DNA from: Clostridiaceae bacterium
GTDB lineage: Bacteria > Bacillota > Clostridia > Lachnospirales > Lachnospiraceae
Assembly (NCBI GenBank): GCA_910575435.1
Contig: CAJTGI010000001.1
Coordinates: forward strand, 229,760 to 293,759
Direction of reading: 5' to 3'
Length of the DNA: 64,000 nucleotides
A program made the translations under genes and the position numbers. The notes beneath the pieces are model-generated. The model was not told where the DNA came from. It did no database searches and saw nothing but the letters and a program-made list of their open reading frames with translations. This document shows, piece after piece, positions 27,146 through 36,174 of the stretch; positions within the stretch are counted from its first letter, which is position 1, and each line of letters opens with the position of its first letter.

Positions 27146-28021
27146 TTAGAACTTCTTTTCGTCTTTTTCCCAGCGGCCAGATGCCCCGCAGGGAAGCACC
27201 AATCCGCTTTCCGACACGGGAAGTCCAATCTCCTTGGCCTCCACCCTACCTCCAAACCGAGGCACGATCTCCGTATTCATCATGTAAGACAATACCGCCG
27301 GCTGCAGCCCGGTGGTATAGGAATTAATCAGGAAAAACAAAGGCTCCTCTGACAATAATTCCACGCACAGCTGCAGGAAGGAATGAATCTTCTCCTCCAT
27401 CTTCCAGATTTCTCCCTTCGGCCCCCTCCCATAGGAAGGAGGATCCATAATGATGCCATCGTAATGATTCCCCCGTCGAATCTCCCGCTCCACGAACTTG
27501 ATGCAATCATCCACCAGCCAGCGGATCGGCGCATCCCCAAGCCCGGAAGCCGCCGCATTGTCCTTCGCCCAAGCCACCATTCCCTTGGAGGCATCCACAT
27601 GGGTCACCCGGGCTCCCGCCGTTGCAGCCGCCAGGGTAGCGCCCCCCGTGTAGGCAAACAAATTCAGCACCTTCACCGGCCGGCCAGCCTCCCGGATCTT
27701 TCCCCCGAACCAATCCCAGTTCACAGCCTGTTCCGGAAAGATTCCCGTATGCTTGAATTGAAAGGGCTGCAGATGGAAATTCAGTCTATGATAAGAAATA
27801 TTCCAGGTCTTCGGCAGATCAAAAAATTCCCATTCGCCGCCTCCCCTGCTGCTGCGGTGGTAGTGGCCATTCCTCTTTTTCCAGCCCGGATGGCTTTTCG
27901 GCGTATGCCAAATCACCTGGGGATCTGGCCGGACCAATATGTACTTGCCCCAGCGCTCCAACTTCTCCCCCTCCGAAGCATCTATCACCTCGTAGTCTTT
28001 CCATCCATCTGCAATCCACAT
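27146..28021 (-). CDS. Class I SAM-dependent methyltransferase, RlmI/RlmK-like
   Basis: The 291-residue enzyme has the SAM-binding motif VLNLFAYTGGATLAAA (about 118), VDASKGMVAWAKDN (about 142) and the catalytic DPPSYGRGPKGE (about 192) typical of large-subunit rRNA cytosine/guanine methyltransferases of the RlmI/RlmK group. It lacks their PUA and THUMP domains, so the target base is open. An imperfect inverted repeat AGAAGTTCT/AGAACTTCT overlaps its stop codon and may terminate the transcript. Confidence 0.85.
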   Translation of the reverse strand: MWIADGWKDYEVIDASEGEKLERWGKYILVRPDPQVIWHTPKSHPGWKKRNGHYHRSSRGGGEWEFFDLPKTWNISYHRLNFHLQPFQFKHTGIFPEQAVNWDWFGGKIREAGRPVKVLNLFAYTGGATLAAATAGARVTHVDASKGMVAWAKDNAAASGLGDAPIRWLVDDCIKFVEREIRRGNHYDGIIMDPPSYGRGPKGEIWKMEEKIHSFLQLCVELLSEEPLFFLINSYTTGLQPAVLSYMMNTEIVPRFGGRVEAKEIGLPVSESGLVLPCGASGRWEKDEKKF

Positions 28022-28354
28022 CTATCCGCTTCACTCCCTTCGGTTTCTAATTCTTTATTCTAACAAGTTCTCTCCCTCCTTGCAACTATGAATTTTCCAT
28101 TCTTTCAGACACAAAAACACGGCTATTATTTCGTCCAGCCATCCAATCCCCCCACCCCCCCAATGCCACAGCGCATAGTTCCCCCAATCCAGCTTTGTCC
28201 ATATAATGCTAATTTCTTGACACATTTCTTCATGACATCCTTTGATTTGCTGATAAAATAAGAGATAAGAAACCGTTATATTCTGAATCACAAAGAATGA
28301 TAACATCAAACACCATGCCGTTTTCAACGGCATCAATAGAAAAGGAGTATGGCT
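28022..28354. other. Divergent control region between the methyltransferase and GH43 genes
   Basis: No gene is seen. It must hold the promoters of both flanking genes. The best GH43-side candidate is ATGACA with TAAAAT 16 bases later, which is weak; no operator palindrome stands out. AAGGAG at 28342 serves the GH43 start. Confidence 0.4.
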
Positions 28355-29851
28355 ATGAAATATCAAAATCCCGTCCTTCGCGGCATGTATCCCGACCCAA
28401 GCATCTGCCGGGCAGAAGATAGATACTACATGGTATGCAGTTCTTTCCAGTTCTTCCCCGGCGTCCCTTTATTCGAGAGCACAGACATGATCAACTGGAA
28501 TCAGATTGGCTGCTGCATCACCAGGCCATCCCAGATCGCTCTGGACGGCGTACGCAGTTCCGGCGGCATATTCGCCCCAACCATCCGCTACCATCAGGGA
28601 AGGTTTTATATGGTAACCACCAATGACAGCTTTAGCGAAAATTTTTACATATATACAGATGACATCTATGGGGAATGGTCCGACCCCATCACAGTGGAGC
28701 AGGACGGCATCGACCCCTCCCTGTTTTTCGAGGGAGACAAAAGTTATTTCATCAGCAATGGTTCCGATGAAAAAGGGGTCGGCAGCGTGCAGATGTGCGA
28801 GATTGACATTTCCACAGGGAAGAAATTGACAGAAAGCAAAATACTTTGGCAAGGCACCGGGGGACGATTCCTGGAAGCCCCCCACGTATACCGCTTCGGG
28901 GATTACTACTATCTGCTGGAGGCAGAAGGCGGCACGGAATATGGCCATATGGTAAATTATGCCCGCAGCAAATCCATCTGGGGCCCCTACGAGGCTTACC
29001 CAGGAAATCCGGTACTGACCAACCGCAATCTGGGCGGCTACCCCATTCAGGCGGCAGGACACGGCGACATTGTTGAAGACGCCAAAGGAAACTGGTGGTT
29101 CGCCCACCTGGCATTCCGCCAGATAGACAAGTGGTTTACCTTCCACCATCTGGGAAGGGAGGTCTGCGTCGTGCCCATGAAATGGCGGGAAGACGGCTGG
29201 TTTGAGCTGGGAATCAACGGTACCTCTCCCACAGAAGTAGAACTCCCCGACAGCATCTCCTTCGCACCCCAGAACTTCTCCTATGAGAAGACTTTCGAGA
29301 ATCTCACCAGGAAAAACGACTGGCTATTCCTCCGCCACCCTATAATGGAAAACTATGCATTCGCAGAACATTCTCTAAAGCTAAAGGGAACCAAGGTAAC
29401 GCTTGACGACGTGGGAACTCCCACCTTCGCCGCAATCCGGCAGACAGAATTCCACGAGGATATCTACTGCGACATCGCTCCCGGAAAGCAGCAGGCGGGA
29501 ATTTGCTTCTATATGGACGAACTCCACCATTACGAGGTAGTTGCAGAAGGCGGGGAACGCCCCTGCGTTTACCTGAGGCAGACCATCGGAGTGCTAAGCC
29601 ACGAAAACGCCAGCGTGCCATTTACTGGAGACTGCTGCCGCATACACATTGTGGCAGATAATCTGCAATATCATTTCTATATCCTAGACACCGATACAGG
29701 AAAAGAAACCGAACTGGGCGTTGCCGAGACTCGATACCTCTCCTCAGAGGTTGCAGGAGGATTTACCGGCGTGGTGATGGGGCTATTTGCCATCGACGCA
29801 GACGAGAAGGAAGCCTGGGCAGAATTTACCAATCTAAAAGTATCACACTAA
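28355..29851 (+). CDS. Glycoside hydrolase family 43, beta-xylosidase type
   Basis: This 498-residue enzyme has the five-bladed propeller of GH43 with the catalytic base Asp in GMYPDPSICR (about 14), a second acid in IDPSLFFEG (about 125) and the general acid Glu in FLEAPHVYR (about 170). A C-terminal beta-sandwich (about 310-498) is typical of the XynB-like subgroup. It should remove xylose or arabinose from short xylo-oligosaccharides in the cytoplasm, since it has no signal peptide. The ATG at 28355 lies seven bases after AAGGAG; the ATG six bases earlier is too close to the site. Confidence 0.93.
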   Translation: MKYQNPVLRGMYPDPSICRAEDRYYMVCSSFQFFPGVPLFESTDMINWNQIGCCITRPSQIALDGVRSSGGIFAPTIRYHQGRFYMVTTNDSFSENFYIYTDDIYGEWSDPITVEQDGIDPSLFFEGDKSYFISNGSDEKGVGSVQMCEIDISTGKKLTESKILWQGTGGRFLEAPHVYRFGDYYYLLEAEGGTEYGHMVNYARSKSIWGPYEAYPGNPVLTNRNLGGYPIQAAGHGDIVEDAKGNWWFAHLAFRQIDKWFTFHHLGREVCVVPMKWREDGWFELGINGTSPTEVELPDSISFAPQNFSYEKTFENLTRKNDWLFLRHPIMENYAFAEHSLKLKGTKVTLDDVGTPTFAAIRQTEFHEDIYCDIAPGKQQAGICFYMDELHHYEVVAEGGERPCVYLRQTIGVLSHENASVPFTGDCCRIHIVADNLQYHFYILDTDTGKETELGVAETRYLSSEVAGGFTGVVMGLFAIDADEKEAWAEFTNLKVSH

Positions 29852-29862
29852 TACGGGACAAC

Positions 29863-29885
29863 AAGGGAACGCCAGCCCGTTCCTT
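29863..29885 (+). terminator. Weak hairpin after the GH43 gene
   Basis: AAGGGAACG and CGTTCCTT pair with one bulge, 12 bases after the stop. The stronger hairpin at 29930 lies just beyond and probably does most of the termination. Confidence 0.45.
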
Positions 29886-29922
29886 TGCATATCGCTACAT
29901 TGTGGCGAAATTTCCTGTACAG

Positions 29923-29985
29923 CAAAAAAGAGAAGGCCCTTGTGAAGCAAAAACACGCTTCACAAGGGCCTTCTCTCCTTTTTTT
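29923..29985. terminator. Strong bidirectional terminator between GH43 and spmA
   Basis: A 19-bp perfect stem (arms 29930-29948 and 29957-29975, GAGAAGGCCC at the base) has runs of T on both strands. The spmA stop codon TGA lies inside the hairpin, so the last codons of spmA form part of the stem. Confidence 0.9.
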
Positions 29986-30652
29986 CTCCTTTCCTGCACA
30001 TGATGCGGCAGAACACTACCGCCACCACCGTGCTGACCACCGTTGCAATCAGCCCCGGCAATACAACTGCCGCCGGATTCACCGCACCGTACTGGGCCCG
30101 ATACGCAATGACGCTCACCGGGATTATCTGCAGGGAGGAGATATTGATTACCAGAAAAGTACACATCTCGTCAGACGCCTTCGCAGGATGCTTCCGATCC
30201 GAGCGTTCCCGATACCGGGGAGACTCCCTCTCCCTCCAGAAACGGTCCAAGGAAAGCCCCAGGTCCTCCGCCGCCAGCCGATCTCTCTCCAGCTGCGCCA
30301 ATTCCTTCATCGCCTTGAGTCCCATCGGAGTAGCAGCCCAGCCCAACCCCAGCAAATTGGCGATAATATTTGCGGTGATATACTCTCTCACCGGATGGCC
30401 CTCTGGAATCCTGGGAAAAAGGAATTGCACTATCGGCCGGAGTCCCCCTGTCATCTTATCCATAATCCCGGCCTGCTTTGCCACCTCCATCAGCCCCGTC
30501 CACATAGCCATAATCCCCAGCATAGTAATCGCCAGCGTCACGGCCTCCCCCGCGCTTTCTATGGCAGTATTGCTAAGAGCCTCCACCTGGCCCGTGACGA
30601 TGCCAAATCCCAGCCCGATCAGAATCATATACCCCCACAAATAATTCAGCAT
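29960..30652 (-). CDS. spmA: Spore maturation protein A
   Basis: The 230-residue membrane protein matches SpmA of the nucleoside-recognition family: MLNYLWGYMILIGLGFGIVTG at the start, GLMEVAKQAG near 54, NIIANLLGLGWAATPMGLKAM near 95 and DEMCTFLVINISSLQIIPV near 160. A hydrophilic loop of about 40 residues separates the two halves. SpmA works with SpmB in dehydration of the spore core. No spmB follows here: a terminator starts within the gene end, so the partner must lie elsewhere or be absent. Confidence 0.88.
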   Translation of the reverse strand: MLNYLWGYMILIGLGFGIVTGQVEALSNTAIESAGEAVTLAITMLGIMAMWTGLMEVAKQAGIMDKMTGGLRPIVQFLFPRIPEGHPVREYITANIIANLLGLGWAATPMGLKAMKELAQLERDRLAAEDLGLSLDRFWRERESPRYRERSDRKHPAKASDEMCTFLVINISSLQIIPVSVIAYRAQYGAVNPAAVVLPGLIATVVSTVVAVVFCRIMCRKGEKKERRPL

Positions 30653-30785
30653 ATGCCAACCCCCTCTTCCTAAACATTTCCATTCAACGCGTCCCTATCT
30701 GAAGCATATCGCATGAGAGCATAATCATCCGACACCTCCCAAATAGTAACATAATAAAACATATGCTTTAAGACAAAAAAATAGA

Positions 30786-30818
30786 GCAAAAAAGGAACCA
30801 GCCGAAACTGATTCCTTT
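30786..30818 (-). terminator. Terminator of hpf
   Basis: AAAGGAAxCAG and CTGxTTCCTTT form an 11-bp stem with one mismatch and a six-base loop, followed on the minus strand by TTTTTTGC. Confidence 0.85.
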
Positions 30819-30853
30819 CATTAATACAACCCCATATTGTAACAAAACTTGTC

Positions 30854-31381
30854 CTAAAACTCCGGCTCAATCAAGCCAAAGGTATTGCCCTTTCTCTTAT
30901 ATACCACATTCACCTCATCCGTCTGCGCATTGCGGAACACGAAGAAACTGTGCCCCAGCAAATCCATCTGAATGCAAGCCTCCTCTGGATCCATGGGCTT
31001 CATTGCAAATCTCTTGGAACGGATAATCTGAACTTCATCATCCTCATCAATCTCCTCTTCGACAAAAGCCTTGCTAAGACTTGACGCTGCCTGCTTCTGA
31101 TCCACCAGCTTATTCTTATATTTTCGAAGCTGACGCTCAATAATCTCTTCCACCAGATCAATAGACACATACATATCGTTGCTCACCTGCTCAGCACGCA
31201 CAATATTTCCCTTCATAGGAATCGTAATCTCTATCTTCTGCCTCTCCTTCTCCACGCTTAACGTAACGTGCACTTCGGTATCTGGAGTAAAATACCTCTC
31301 TAATTTTCCAATTTTCTCATGAACTGCTGACTTCAACCCCTCTGTAACTTCAATGTTACGACCACTAATAATATACTGCAT
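30854..31381 (-). CDS. hpf: Ribosome hibernation promoting factor, long form
   Basis: The 175-residue protein has the HPF/YfiA N-terminal domain (MQYIISGRNIEVTEGLKSAV, through about 100), a charged linker and the C-terminal dimerisation domain (about 120-175, ending NVVYKRKGNTFGLIEPEF). The long form joins two 70S ribosomes into 100S dimers in stationary phase. AAGGAG eight to nine bases upstream selects ATG 31381 over an upstream in-frame ATG. It is a single-gene unit with its own promoter and terminator. Confidence 0.96.
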   Translation of the reverse strand: MQYIISGRNIEVTEGLKSAVHEKIGKLERYFTPDTEVHVTLSVEKERQKIEITIPMKGNIVRAEQVSNDMYVSIDLVEEIIERQLRKYKNKLVDQKQAASSLSKAFVEEEIDEDDEVQIIRSKRFAMKPMDPEEACIQMDLLGHSFFVFRNAQTDEVNVVYKRKGNTFGLIEPEF

Positions 31382-31412
31382 GTCAACCACTCCTTTGCTG
31401 TTTGATATTTCC

Positions 31413-31441
31413 ATTATACACCAGATATTGTATAAAATCAA
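31413..31441 (-). promoter_or_regulatory. Promoter of hpf
   Basis: TTGATT is followed after 17 bases by a consensus TATAAT on the minus strand, giving a leader of about 25 bases. It looks like a housekeeping sigma-A promoter. Confidence 0.75.
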
Positions 31442-31974
31442 GTAAATATGCACAATATACTTTTCTTTTAGATTCATTTTTTATACATATTATCCATATC
31501 TTTTGTTGATTCTTTTCAAAATATTGCAAAATAAATGTCAGAATCAAGCAGATTTATATTCCAATTCCAAAAAAATTCTGACAATTCATGCCATCTTTTT
31601 TTAGGCAAAAATTGTGTATCTCACTAGAATTTTTTTCCTTCCATCTATGCTCCAATTATGTGGATAATGTGGAAAACTCCGTTGACAACTGCTTTTTCAA
31701 GGATTTTTCCCACATAAAAATGTGCATAATAAAGTAGTTTTCAACAATTTCATCATTAATTCAATGTAAAACCAATTATTTTCCTTCATTCTCTAATTGT
31801 AGAATAAAAATCAAATAATCCGACAATTTATTATAATTAAATAATTATTTTCTTAAATTATATATTTTGTCACTCAATTCAACACTATTCCCCACACCAC
31901 AAGCCAAGGGATATGATTTCCTTGCCCAATCGGCAACGACTCCTACCTATCGAAATGCAAACTGATTGTCCACG
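31442..31974. other. AT-rich gap with several DnaA-box-like sites
   Basis: No gene is seen. Two consensus DnaA boxes on one strand, TGTGGATAA (31659-31667) and TGTGCATAA (31721-31729), are accompanied by one-mismatch sites at 31446, 31500 and 31668. The gap is far more AT-rich than the flanking genes. dnaA and dnaN are not nearby, so it is not the standard chromosomal origin layout. Confidence 0.5.
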
Positions 31975-32004
31975 CCAAAAAGAGATTGTGTCTCCACAAT
32001 CTCT
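31975..32004 (-). terminator. Terminator of cheY
   Basis: AGAGATTGTG pairs perfectly with CACAATCTCT across a four-base loop and is followed by TTTTTGG, 30 bases after the cheY stop. Confidence 0.9.
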
Positions 32005-32033
32005 CCAATCATCATATATAAAATATGTAAAAC

Positions 32034-32396
32034 CTAGCCAATAACCTTTTTCACAGCTTCCAACACGCGGTCCGCCTGGAATGGCTTTACAATAAAGTCC
32101 TTGGCACCATTCTGAATCGCCTCGATAACCATCGCCTGCTGACCCATCGCAGAACACATGATGACATTCGCACCTGCATCTATCTCCTTGATCTTCTTCA
32201 ATGCCTGAATGCCGTCCATCTCCGGCATGGTTATATCCAAAGTAATCAGGTCAGGCTTCAATTCATTGTATTTCTGGACAGCAACAACGCCATTCTCAGC
32301 CTCGCCAACAACATTATAACCGCCCTTTGTAAGAATATCTTTCACCATCATACGCATAAATGCCGCATCGTCAACAATCAAAATGTTATTTCCCAT
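32034..32396 (-). CDS. cheY: CheY-type single-domain response regulator
   Basis: The 120-residue protein is one receiver domain: acidic pocket ILIVDDAAF (4-12), phospho-Asp in LITLDITMPEMDG (about 54), switch Ser in IMCSAMG and Lys in FIVKPF (about 104). It would be the diffusible signal to the flagellar switch in CheA-driven chemotaxis, but no other chemotaxis or flagellar gene is in this window. AAGGGAG precedes the ATG. It is monocistronic between a consensus promoter and a terminator. Confidence 0.92.
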   Translation of the reverse strand: MGNNILIVDDAAFMRMMVKDILTKGGYNVVGEAENGVVAVQKYNELKPDLITLDITMPEMDGIQALKKIKEIDAGANVIMCSAMGQQAMVIEAIQNGAKDFIVKPFQADRVLEAVKKVIG

Positions 32397-32519
32397 ATTC
32401 TTTCTCCCTTGCTATAAAATAATCAAATTTGCCTATGCATCAAACCAAACTGCCATGGAACGCACAGCAAATCAATCAACAAAATAGTTTCCTAACCAAA
32501 AACCATACTCAATGACTCT

Positions 32520-32548
32520 ATTATATTACCATGTATGTCTTTTGTCAA
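32520..32548 (-). promoter_or_regulatory. Consensus promoter of cheY
   Basis: TTGACA and TATAAT are separated by exactly 17 bases on the minus strand, a perfect sigma-A promoter. The leader to the ATG is about 115 bases, with no evident structure. Confidence 0.88.
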
Positions 32549-32671
32549 GAAAATATCCTAAAACTCTGCAAATATCCCTGCCATTTTTTTACAGCATCCC
32601 CTCCCGTCACAAACTGGAACAAATCAGCCGGAATGTGCCCCATGTGCTACATTATGGGTAAAAATCCAACA

Positions 32672-33124
32672 TCAATAGTATTTGGGGCTGCCCCAAAGAT
32701 TATTCCGCTTCAGCTCCATATACTCACTGTAGGCTTTCTCCAAAATCTGCTTTTCATTGGCAAACTTCAATAAATGATATGCCTCGTGGAACTTATAATA
32801 TCCTGAATCCTGAAAATATTCCTCCTTCTGCGGCTTGCTGTAATAGCTCACGCCCATCATAAGATACCAATGTACATGCTTTACCACGGTGTCTTCCGGT
32901 GTATTAAAGGTGTACTGACTCTTTCCCACATATTTTATAATACTGGCATCCGCACTGGTCTCTTCCTTCACTTCCCGAAGGGCCGTCTCCTTGTACTCCT
33001 CCCCTTCTTCTACGGTTCCCTTCGGCAATACCCAACCTTCGTACCTGTTCTTATAATTCTTATACAGGAGCAAAATCTTTCCTCTGAAAATCACCACACC
33101 GCCACAACTAACTGCTTCGATCAT
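32672..33124 (-). CDS. NUDIX hydrolase
   Basis: The 150-residue protein has a complete Nudix box, GTVEEGEEYKETALREVKEE (about 36-55), within a Nudix fold starting CGGVVIFRGKILLLY. Such enzymes cleave nucleoside diphosphates linked to another group, for example Ap4A, ADP-ribose or oxidised nucleotides. The diadenosine-polyphosphate group often has a WVLPKG lead-in as seen here, but the substrate is only a guess. It is a single gene, not visibly coupled to its neighbours. Confidence 0.9.
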   Translation of the reverse strand: MIEAVSCGGVVIFRGKILLLYKNYKNRYEGWVLPKGTVEEGEEYKETALREVKEETSADASIIKYVGKSQYTFNTPEDTVVKHVHWYLMMGVSYYSKPQKEEYFQDSGYYKFHEAYHLLKFANEKQILEKAYSEYMELKRNNLWGSPKYY

Positions 33125-33260
33125 TGCATTTCCTCCCTGGCCTGTGTGTTTCGCACTGTTACCAGTATACCTGTTTTTTCAGTTCATTGCAATGCCTGTC
33201 CCGTTTTTCAATAAAAGTTCACATTTTGAAAACTGTTGCTATTCACAATATTTCTCTTTC

Positions 33261-34709
33261 CTACCTTGCCAAGTATTTCTGAAACATCTTCTTGGCAATA
33301 GGCACTGCATACTGGCTGCCGGTGCCAGCCCCCTCCACCACGATGCTCACCGCAATCTTCGGATTGTCTGCCGGGGCATATCCCACGAACCATGCATGGG
33401 AAGTTCCCTCGGAATCAAATTCCGCAGAGCCCGTCTTTCCCGCCACCTGTACGGGCAGGGATGCCAAGGCACTGCCCGTCCCCTGGTTCACCACAGTTTT
33501 CATCAGCTTGTTCATCTTAGCGGCAACCCACTCATCCACGATCCTGCCCTTGGATTTCGGCTCGTACTGGGTAACCACCCGCCCGCTCTCTGTCTCCAGC
33601 CGTTCCACCAGATAGGGGGACATCATCTCCCCCCCATTTGCAATGGTAGAGGCAATCAGTGCGTTTTCCAGGGGCGTAATCATGGTCTTCCCCTGCCCCA
33701 TCACGGTCTGGGTAATCTCCCCCATATCCGAATCCTCATCCATGGAAAATTTACTCTTATTATACTCAAAATCTACAGGCAAATCCCGATTGAAATAAAA
33801 CTTCTCATTCAGCTTGCGAAATCTTGCCAAATCCATCTTCGTGCCAATCTTGGCAAAAGCGCCATTGCAGGATTTGGCAAAAGCCGACTGCAGATCCAGC
33901 TTCCCATGGCGCTCCTTCCCATAGCAGTTGATCCTATTTCCCGAAAAACTGTCCGTCCCACGGCAGCGATAGGAAAAGTCCCCATAGGTCTCCGGATTCT
34001 CCATCATATATTCCATGGCCGTCATGATCTTAAAAGTAGAGCCGGGAGGATAGAGCCCCTGAGTTGCCCGGTTAATCAGCTTGGAATCTTCCTGGGAGGC
34101 ATTCACCAGCTCCTCCCAATTCTCCTCTACCTGATTCGGGTCATATGCTGGCTTTGACACCATAGCCAGTATCTTTCCGGTGGATGGCTCCATGGCCACC
34201 ACCGCTCCCCTATGGCTTCCCAAAGCATCGTATGCCGCCTCCTGCAGCCCCGCATCCAGCGTAGTCACCACCTGATCCCCGGGGCTTTTCTCCCCTCGGA
34301 ATGTATTTGCCAGACGGCCCAGGGGACCTAGGTGGGAAGTCAGCAGGGGATAGCAGTATTCCCTCTCTATGCCCGTCATGCTGTTGCTGTCCCTTCCCAC
34401 CACATGGCAGAACACCTTTCCATAGGGATATACCCTGGTGTCCTTCCCGTCACGGTTTGTCCTAGTTTCCGCCAGGACTTTTCCGTCACCGGACAGGACT
34501 TTCCCCTTCCGCACCTTCTTCGCCAGCACTTCCTGGCGTTTATTGTAGGGATTATTGATGATTTTCTGGCTCTTCGTCACCATAAAATATGTCAGATATC
34601 CCGCCATGCACAGAAACACTGCCGCCATGGTGTAAGTCAGTATGAGAATTTGTCCATTTCCCCTGCCTTCCTCCCTGCGGAGGCGATCCTGCTCTCTCCG
34701 GGAAATCAT
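33261..34709 (-). CDS. Class B penicillin-binding protein (FtsI/PbpA type)
   Basis: The 482-residue transpeptidase cross-links peptidoglycan. A short basic cytoplasmic start, one membrane anchor (about 20-42) and a dimerisation region are followed by the transpeptidase domain with the active Ser in GSTFKIM (about 240), SCN near 293 and KTGS near 421. The ATG starts one base after the stop of the rodA/ftsW gene, with the ribosome binding site GGAAGAGG inside that gene. The pair is therefore translationally coupled, as expected for a polymerase and its cognate PBP. Confidence 0.94.
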   Translation of the reverse strand: MISRREQDRLRREEGRGNGQILILTYTMAAVFLCMAGYLTYFMVTKSQKIINNPYNKRQEVLAKKVRKGKVLSGDGKVLAETRTNRDGKDTRVYPYGKVFCHVVGRDSNSMTGIEREYCYPLLTSHLGPLGRLANTFRGEKSPGDQVVTTLDAGLQEAAYDALGSHRGAVVAMEPSTGKILAMVSKPAYDPNQVEENWEELVNASQEDSKLINRATQGLYPPGSTFKIMTAMEYMMENPETYGDFSYRCRGTDSFSGNRINCYGKERHGKLDLQSAFAKSCNGAFAKIGTKMDLARFRKLNEKFYFNRDLPVDFEYNKSKFSMDEDSDMGEITQTVMGQGKTMITPLENALIASTIANGGEMMSPYLVERLETESGRVVTQYEPKSKGRIVDEWVAAKMNKLMKTVVNQGTGSALASLPVQVAGKTGSAEFDSEGTSHAWFVGYAPADNPKIAVSIVVEGAGTGSQYAVPIAKKMFQKYLAR

Positions 34710-34710
34710 C

Positions 34711-36159
34711 CTACCTCTTCCTTGCCCTTCTGGCGACCTTCCTCTCCCCGCCGCCTGGCTCCTGCGCTCTCTCATCACTCTCCTCCTCTCGGCAATTCAG
34801 CACATACATCCCCTGAATGATGCAAAATAATATAGTGGTGCTAATCACGGAACTTCCCCCGTAACTTACCAACGGCAGCGTAACCCCCGTGGAAGGGATG
34901 AATTTCGTAACGCCCCCTATGGTCAGGAACACCTGGAAAATATATTCCATGGCCAGCCCAAGAGCCGTCAGCTTATAAAACCGACGCCGCATCTTCAGGG
35001 CAATATTCACAAACATGACAAAACAGCTAATCTCCACCAGAATCAGGCAGATGGCAAAAAACGCCCCCAATTCCTCGCTGATGGCCGCAAAAATAAAGTC
35101 GCTGTCCGCCACGGGAATCTTCGTGGGCAATCCCTCTCCCAGCCCCATGCCAAACCAGCCGCCAGTGCCGATGGCAAAGAGGGACTGGGCCACCTGGAAT
35201 CCTGCTCCATCTATGGTTCCCCAAGGATTCTGCCACGCCGTCACCCTGGTCTGCACATGGCTAAATAAGAAATACGCCACCACCGCAGCCACGGAGCCAG
35301 CTCCCAGCCCCAGCCCCAGATAGATAGCATTCTGGCTGGCCACATACAGAATCGCCAGGAAGGTCACATAATAAATCAATGCCGCGCCCAGATCCTTCTC
35401 CGCCACCAGGATCAGCACATGGGCCCCCGCTAAAGCACCGGTCCTTACCACATCTTTCCAATGGGTAGACCTTGCCAGAAATGCTGCCACGAAAAACACA
35501 TAGATAATCTTAACAAACTCCGATGGCTGTACCGCGAAACTTCCAATCTTAATCCAATTCTTTGCACCATACACGGTCTTCCCAAACACCAGCACCACCC
35601 CCAGCAATGCCATTCCCGCCACCGCATAGACGTACCCATATCTGTCAAAACGCTCAAATCTCTCTATGATTAGCGGGATAAAAAGCCCAACCACCGCAAT
35701 CACCGCCGCAAAGATCATCTGGCGGATCACGCTATCCTGGCTGATTCTCCCAATCATTACAAAGCCAATCATCAATAGCATCAGCATATTGTTCAGTACC
35801 ATTTTGGATGCATTTCTGTATACATAGATATATGCCTTATTGATAAACAATAGCAACGCCAACTGCAAAGCGTACAATACAAGTATCTTCCAATCCAAAC
35901 TGTTGAGAAAAAGCACCAGAGCGCAGATCCCATGAATGGTATACATAATCTTATTCTGCCTGCGGTATATCTTCTCCTTCCTTTCCATATGATTTCCCAA
36001 AAACACTGAAAAACAATGCCAAGTATATATCGCAAACAGTATAATGATAATATACTTAGAAGACTCTACCAATACAGCGTGAATGACACCAATCACATCC
36101 ATATTCCCAAAGAAATCCATCAGCTTTCTCGCCGCTTCCGTCTTATCCAATCCCTTCAA
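34711..36159 (-). CDS. SEDS peptidoglycan polymerase (FtsW/RodA/SpoVE family)
   Basis: The 482-residue polytopic membrane protein polymerises lipid II into glycan strands. SEDS signatures are KIGSFAVQPSEFVK (about 208), the catalytic Asp in AEKDLGAAL (about 256), KIPVADSDFIFAAISEELG (about 350) and GVTLPLVSYGGSS (about 433). The N-terminus carries extra membrane segments before the SEDS core. The start is a TTG nine bases after AGGAGG. It is coupled to the downstream class B PBP and preceded by the U32 peptidase. Whether it serves elongation, division or sporulation cannot be decided here. Confidence 0.93.
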   Translation of the reverse strand: MKGLDKTEAARKLMDFFGNMDVIGVIHAVLVESSKYIIIILFAIYTWHCFSVFLGNHMERKEKIYRRQNKIMYTIHGICALVLFLNSLDWKILVLYALQLALLLFINKAYIYVYRNASKMVLNNMLMLLMIGFVMIGRISQDSVIRQMIFAAVIAVVGLFIPLIIERFERFDRYGYVYAVAGMALLGVVLVFGKTVYGAKNWIKIGSFAVQPSEFVKIIYVFFVAAFLARSTHWKDVVRTGALAGAHVLILVAEKDLGAALIYYVTFLAILYVASQNAIYLGLGLGAGSVAAVVAYFLFSHVQTRVTAWQNPWGTIDGAGFQVAQSLFAIGTGGWFGMGLGEGLPTKIPVADSDFIFAAISEELGAFFAICLILVEISCFVMFVNIALKMRRRFYKLTALGLAMEYIFQVFLTIGGVTKFIPSTGVTLPLVSYGGSSVISTTILFCIIQGMYVLNCREEESDERAQEPGGGERKVARRARKR

Positions 36160-36174
36160 TCTTGTTGCCTCCTG

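Noticed and set aside
31442-31974. Possibility that this gap is the chromosomal origin
   Set aside because: dnaA, dnaN, recF and rpmH are not present on either side. Two consensus boxes are too few to claim an origin.
32034-32396. Possibility of a chemotaxis operon around cheY
   Set aside because: cheY has its own promoter and terminator, and no cheA, cheW, methyl-accepting or flagellar gene is in the window.
33144-34157. Plus-strand open frame of 337 codons antisense to the penicillin-binding protein gene
   Set aside because: No ribosome binding site or family resemblance. It is the mirror of a well-supported gene and rich in His, Arg and Pro as antisense frames are here.
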